A DNA stretch of 64,000 bases from NCBI GenBank assembly GCA_039111635.1, contig JBCAQO010000007.1:2666001-2730000 (forward strand), in the 5' to 3' direction. Below the pieces are notes generated by a model, which ran no database searches, was not told the origin of the DNA, and worked only from the letters and a program-made list of their open reading frames with translations. Source of the stretch: Heterobasidion occidentale. Taxonomy: Eukaryota; Basidiomycota; Agaricomycetes; Russulales; Bondarzewiaceae. Positions 59,640-64,000 of this stretch are shown one piece after another; positions within the stretch are counted from its first letter, which is position 1, and every line of letters begins with the position of its first letter. The position numbers were made by a program, and so were the translations under genes.

Positions 59640-61290
59640 GTCCTGCATGACGTTAAACTGTGAAAAGATAAGAAGGCAGGGGAAGTACCTGACCATTTCG
59701 CGTTGCAGCCCTCCGGTCTCAAGATGAAGGACAAGCATTCAACACTCTCGTTGTCAAGAGGTATTCTGACAAGCGAATCGGGCGTCCCGCTTGGATCCCC
59801 AGTTTTACAGGGCCCTTTCCGCATTAGGAGGCCCTTAGGATTCACAACATAACTGGTACATAAATGATGCATGAATATTGGTGGGAAATCGTGTTGCATA
59901 CCCACCGTTGGGGAACGGTGGACCAACCTCGCTGTCAAGGTCTGACAGGTGTCTTGGACGTCCCACTTTGGATCTCCGGTTTTACAGGGTCGTTTCCGCA
60001 TTAGGGGGCCCTATCTGCGATGCAGGAACTGATGGCCGCACTCCATTAGTACCCAAAACGGAGAAAAGACATCCGCAACGATGTAAAACTACGAAAGGCT
60101 TGGTCCGCAATGACGATAAACTAGTTACCGTCCGGAACAACGCTAAAGCTACCAAGACCCTCGGAGCGTGGTTGTATTCTGGCAGATGGTGGAAGTGAGG
60201 GCCTCCACCGTTGCAGAACCCTGCCGACTAGGTCGAGGCGCTTCCATATTCCATACGCCCTACAGTAAAAGAATATGGGGTCGACACGGTTCAATTCCGT
60301 GCGAGGGGTTTGGGGACATGGAGCGGGTTGTCAGTCTTCCGACGACAAGACCACGACTACTCCATGGTGCGCCCATTCTACCCTTGAAGTCCGAAGCAAG
60401 GATTCCGCTTCAAGGGCCAGTCAAGAGGCAACTGGGACCGTGCCTCGTGTTGCGATCATCCGCAATGATGTAAAACTACGGCTATCATCCGCAATGATGT
60501 AAAACTACGGCTCATCCGCAATGATGTAAAACTACGGCTATCATCCGCAATGATGTAAAACTACGGCTCATCCGCAACGATGTAAAACTACGCGCGTCCG
60601 CAAAGACGTTAAACTACCACTCCTTTCAGCATAGGAGATGTCGATCGACATCGTTGTTGACGCCACGATGTTGATCTAGTCCGCAATGACGATAAACTAT
60701 TTACTCCTTCAAGCGATAGGAGACGTAGTTATGGGACAAGTTCATTTGTCCCCTAACTAGTCCGAAATGACCTTAAACTACCCTCACCCCGGAGGATTAA
60801 ATCTATCGAGGCTCGGGAGGTTCAAGCCAGGCGATAGCGGACGTCCGCAATGACTATAAACTAGTTGCCGTCCTTCATGACGATAAACTGAGCTGCCCTT
60901 CTGTTTACAGGGCCATGTGAGTCGTGTCAAAATAGGCTTTCACGTCTATTCTCGCGACTCTATAAGTTATCCGGTTTGATATAGTATAAACCGTCACCAT
61001 CCTTCCTCAATGGGAACCCTGTCAAGATGGCTGTACTTGGTCTAGGGCCCTATGTGCATCACCGATGAATGTTCCGGCGCACAGAAATGGTCTACCATCT
61101 TGTTTACAGGTACTCCTACGTTGGAAGATGGATAGGTCCGCAACGACCTTGGCATAAACTAGCAGGGCAGTCCGCAACGACTTATGTATAAACTAGCCTC
61201 AGTCCGCAACGACTTAAGGATAAACTAGCGGACGTCCGCAAAGACGCAAAAACTACGGACGTCCGGCACGACGTTAAAACTACCGGGACA
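59640..61290 (+). repeat. A2 dispersed-motif region with a 5-copy tandem array
   Basis: Same organisation as A1 13600-15260, but at 60457-60592 five tandem copies of CATCCGCAATGATGTAAAAC(TACG) occur, with alternating 29- and 27-bp spacing, where A1 has one. Further copies lie near 60102, 60598, 60678, 60842, 61136, 61171 and 61202. Confidence 0.82.
60214..60311 (+). ncRNA. tRNA-like segment in the A2 3' tract
   Basis: Same as A1 14185-14282; T-arm CACGG TTCAATT CCGTG at 60285-60301. One D-loop base differs (AGGTCGAGGC). Confidence 0.4.
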
Positions 61291-62088
61291 TACCTTACGC
61301 TGACCCCGCAATAATTACCGTCAAGGTGGATACCATGATCTATTCAAGAGACCATGGGGTTCAAAATCTATTCTTCAAAGTCCTTACCTCGTGTCCAATA
61401 CCCTTAGTGAAAAACAAACTCTGGACGAACACTCAATCTCTAACCTGACAAGGCCACCGTATGGGGCTGACAGAGTTAGGGATCTTCAAAGGGGTCTTGC
61501 CGGACTCAAGACAAGTCAAGAGAAATGTTCGCTCTTGATAGGTTGGTGGGCCTAAGCCTTTGTAAAGCGATCAACCCACACACCTGGAGTCCCCCTCGAT
61601 ACCGGAGATCAAGGAGATGAAGATCTATCCTGGAAACACTGAGACATGGCCTTCGGCACTTTGGAAGAAGAACGACACACACCCATCCACAGACGAGTTT
61701 CTATTTCATCCTATAATCATTCGCACAACACCTTTCTGCATCGTCGCCAGAGAAAATACTGGCTTAACAAACCTACCAGGGAGTCCTGGTCGAGTAGCTG
61801 CCTATTGACTCTAGGAGTGTACTCACACAAAACGTGCGGTGAAGGAAGAACACCGGGAGAAGGGACAGGGTATTGTGGCTGTACCCCGAACTTCAAATCA
61901 AACAGCTCAACGGAGAAGGAAAACTCCTAGGCGTTGTAAACGACGTAGGTCGGTCCTCGCCCCAGAAAACGAAGCGATATTGGGAAGACGCATCCCAATC
62001 TATCTGACGATCAGCAAGCAATTGTATGTGGAATGACGATGAAGCTCGCTGCTGCTCAAGCGAGTAGTCCCCTCAGGAGTTGGGACCT

Positions 62089-62101
62089 AGAAAGGGGGTA
62101 A
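62089..62101 (+). other. A2 polypurine tract
   Basis: AGAAAGGGGGTAA directly before the 3' LTR. Confidence 0.85.
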
Positions 62102-62721
62102 TGTTATGACTTGACCGATCGGGGCCCTTCGCGGCCGGTCTAACCGATGGATCAAGCATCACATGCTAGGCGGCTCCACTACGGAGCGTACATCAAGGTA
62201 TTCGGCATGTCCTTAGGAGCCGACAAGACCGATGGTTCTTCAAGACATCGGTAAAGGCTATATTGGAGGGACACGAGGCTCACAGAGTTCACACAGTAAT
62301 GAAGAGGCGTATTCACATGCCATGGGTTTAGGGCTTATGGGTAAGCACCTCGTCGCACCATGATGGATCAGTGCGACTGGAGAAGTACAAGAGTAGGCGC
62401 CGATGAGAAAGACGGCGGCCACAGCTCTCCTAGGATGGAAACCTGGAGAAGCACACGGACTCTTACCCTATACCCCATACAGTATATAAGGCCCATAGAA
62501 TAGGCTGAGGATCTTCAGTCTATTCTCTTCGTTCATTCGTATCTACGAATACGAACCTCTTCGTTCCCCTGTATCCACGCATACAGGATTCTTAGAGCCA
62601 ATCGTTGTTCCCTCCTGTATCAACGCCTGATACAGTTGAGACTCCGTCCACCACTCAGTCCATTGTGTGACCTAGGGAAGAACCTGTTACTCTTGGGTTA
62701 TTGAACAAGCAGTTCATAACA
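62102..62721 (+). repeat. A2 3' LTR (620 bp)
   Basis: No difference from the 5' LTR found by eye. Confidence 0.97.
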
Positions 62722-62726
62722 CCAAC

Positions 62727-64000
62727 CATGGAATGATGAAGCCAGAATAGAGGTATCAATTGTGGGAGGTCGAGACGCAACCACCCAGATGGAACTCTTC
62801 TGGACAACAGTACAACAATAGGCATGAAGAGACCAAGAGGCCCTTCCTCCCGCGTCGACAGGACAATCCGCCGGGCAGGACACTGGAGGCAGCAATGAGG
62901 AGCACCCTCTGAGGTACAGGAGGAACAAGAGACAAGGAAGCCAGAGGACAAGGGCAACACCCCAACCCAGAAGAAACAGTCCTCGAGAAACTCGACCGTG
63001 AGATTCGCTGACTCCATGACGTCCTCAAAATCATCAACCTGAAGGAGCACATGCTTGCACTGGTAGATGAGTTCCAGACCGCCTACGGCCAACTCCAAGA
63101 ACTGCTGCCTGGACTTGAGCAGAGTTAGATGCATGGGACACAGTCGAAGACGCAAACTACGACAACATTGACCCCTATTACAGGCCAGACAAAGGATATG
63201 GGGACTATGGGGACATTGGCAGAGGATATTAGGCAAGGGAGTTGAGGAACCCCTTGTCTCGAAGGGTGACGGAGAAGAAAGGACCCTCCGCACCACAGGT
63301 ACTGGTTTCACGCACAGAACACCAAGTGTAATGTCCTGCATGACGTTAAACTGTGAAAAGATAAGAAGGCAGGGGAAGTACCTGACCATTTCTGCAGTTA
63401 ACTCTCCGCTCCATAGATAGGAAGCATTTAACACTCTTGTTGTCAAGAGGTATTCTGACAAGCGATCGGGTGTCCCGCTTGGATCCCCAGTTTTACAGGA
63501 CCCTTTCCACATTAGAAGGTCCTTGATTCAACATAACCTTGGTACTGGTATGCTGGCCTTTCGATCTTGTGGCAAGACCGAAAAGGCTACAAATGATGCA
63601 AGAATCCTGGTGGGAAAATTGTGTTGCATGTTCACTGTTGGGGAACGGTGGACCTTCCTCGCTGTCAAGGTCTGACAGGTGTTTGGAGGTCCCACTTTGG
63701 ATTTCCAGTTTTACAGGGTCATTTCAGCATTAGGGGGCCCTATCAAGATGCATGCACATAGTGGTTGCACTCCACTAAGTAGCCAAAACAAACAAGAAAA
63801 GGACAATACATCTGCAACAATGTAAAACTACAAAAGGCTTGGTTCGCAATGACTATAAACTAGTTATCGTCCAGAACAACGTTAAAGCTACCAAGACCCT
63901 CGGAGCATGGTTGTATTCTGGCAGATGATAGGAGTGATGACCCCACCATTGTAGCACCCTGCCGACTAGGTCAAGGCGCTTCTATATTCCATGCACCCTA
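62727..64000 (+). pseudogene. Family A copy A3, right part (ORF3 end and motif region)
   Basis: Continues the element cut at 51867 (GTCCAAC / CCATGGA matches A1 13005). ORF3a and ORF3c segments are recognisable (ORF3c helix 62990-63128; ORF3a acidic Tyr/Gly end 63120-63231). The 3' tract then runs on with decayed TAAACTA motifs (near 63347, 63815, 63850), the two conserved hairpins around ACAGG..CCTT, and the start of the tRNA-like segment at the window edge. The element extends beyond the window. Confidence 0.9.

Larger units (their letters stand above)
51868..62721 (+). mobile_element. Ty3/Gypsy chromovirus, family A, copy A2 (10.85 kb, very young)
   Basis: LTRs 51868-52487 and 62102-62721 (620 bp each) appear identical base for base by eye. 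Target duplication CCAAC (51863-51867 / 62722-62726). Same order as A1. Pol is intact, but gag has a 1-nt deletion near 53343 and TGG-to-TGA near 53478, and ORF3a has a TGA. It is inserted into ORF3 of A3, another member of its own family. Confidence 0.97.

Overview
This is a stretch of fungal nuclear DNA, most likely from a mushroom-forming basidiomycete (Agaricomycetes). The host genes carry short introns (about 50-65 nt) with GT...AG ends. A class I hydrophobin is present, and the repeats are chromodomain-bearing Ty3/Gypsy elements, pogo-like DNA transposons and small TA-flanked inverted-repeat elements. The species cannot be named from the sequence alone.

Layout. 1-5.1 kb is a gene island: a class I hydrophobin (1051-1511, +), a TFIIIC triple-barrel subunit (2519-3264, -) and, divergent from it across 122 bp, an MRM2/RrmJ-type rRNA 2'-O-methyltransferase (3387-4402, +). 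5.8-17.5 kb is an LTR of family C interrupted by a complete Gypsy element, A1 (5834-16689, target duplication GCTAA). 18.2-21.2 kb is a second island: cytoplasmic tyrosyl-tRNA synthetase (18186-19826, +) converging on a FRA10AC1-family protein (20356-21176, -). 21.3-24.2 kb holds a foldback element and a minisatellite split by a solo family C LTR. 24.2-33.1 kb is a second Gypsy family, B, on the minus strand, with a 1784-codon frame. 33.1-46 kb is AT-rich, CpG-poor repeat graveyard: a Gypsy integrase relic, a pogo-like transposase relic, a solo family A LTR and inverted-repeat elements. 46.4-64 kb is a CpG-decayed family A copy (A3) into which a very young family A copy (A2, 51868-62721, target duplication CCAAC, LTRs that look identical) has inserted.

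The host genes are ordinary housekeeping or cell-wall genes, most of them in RNA metabolism: tRNA charging, rRNA methylation, Pol III transcription, probable mRNA processing. The interest lies in retrotransposon family A. Comparison of its three copies shows (i) conserved coding in a second reading frame inside gag, downstream of the zinc knuckle, (ii) a post-pol ORF3 region where coding constraint moves between all three frames, preceded in every copy by a TATA box, (iii) a roughly 2.5 kb 3' non-coding tract packed with a recurring motif that ends in TAAACTA, plus a tRNA-like A-box/B-box structure, (iv) a 10-nt match between the predicted RNA 5' end and a primer site 2 nt after the LTR (Tf1-type self-priming), which family B shares, and (v) LTR leader hairpins with compensatory changes. 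Families B and C also carry related small open frames inside their LTRs. A1 keeps an intact gag but a broken pol, and A2 the reverse.
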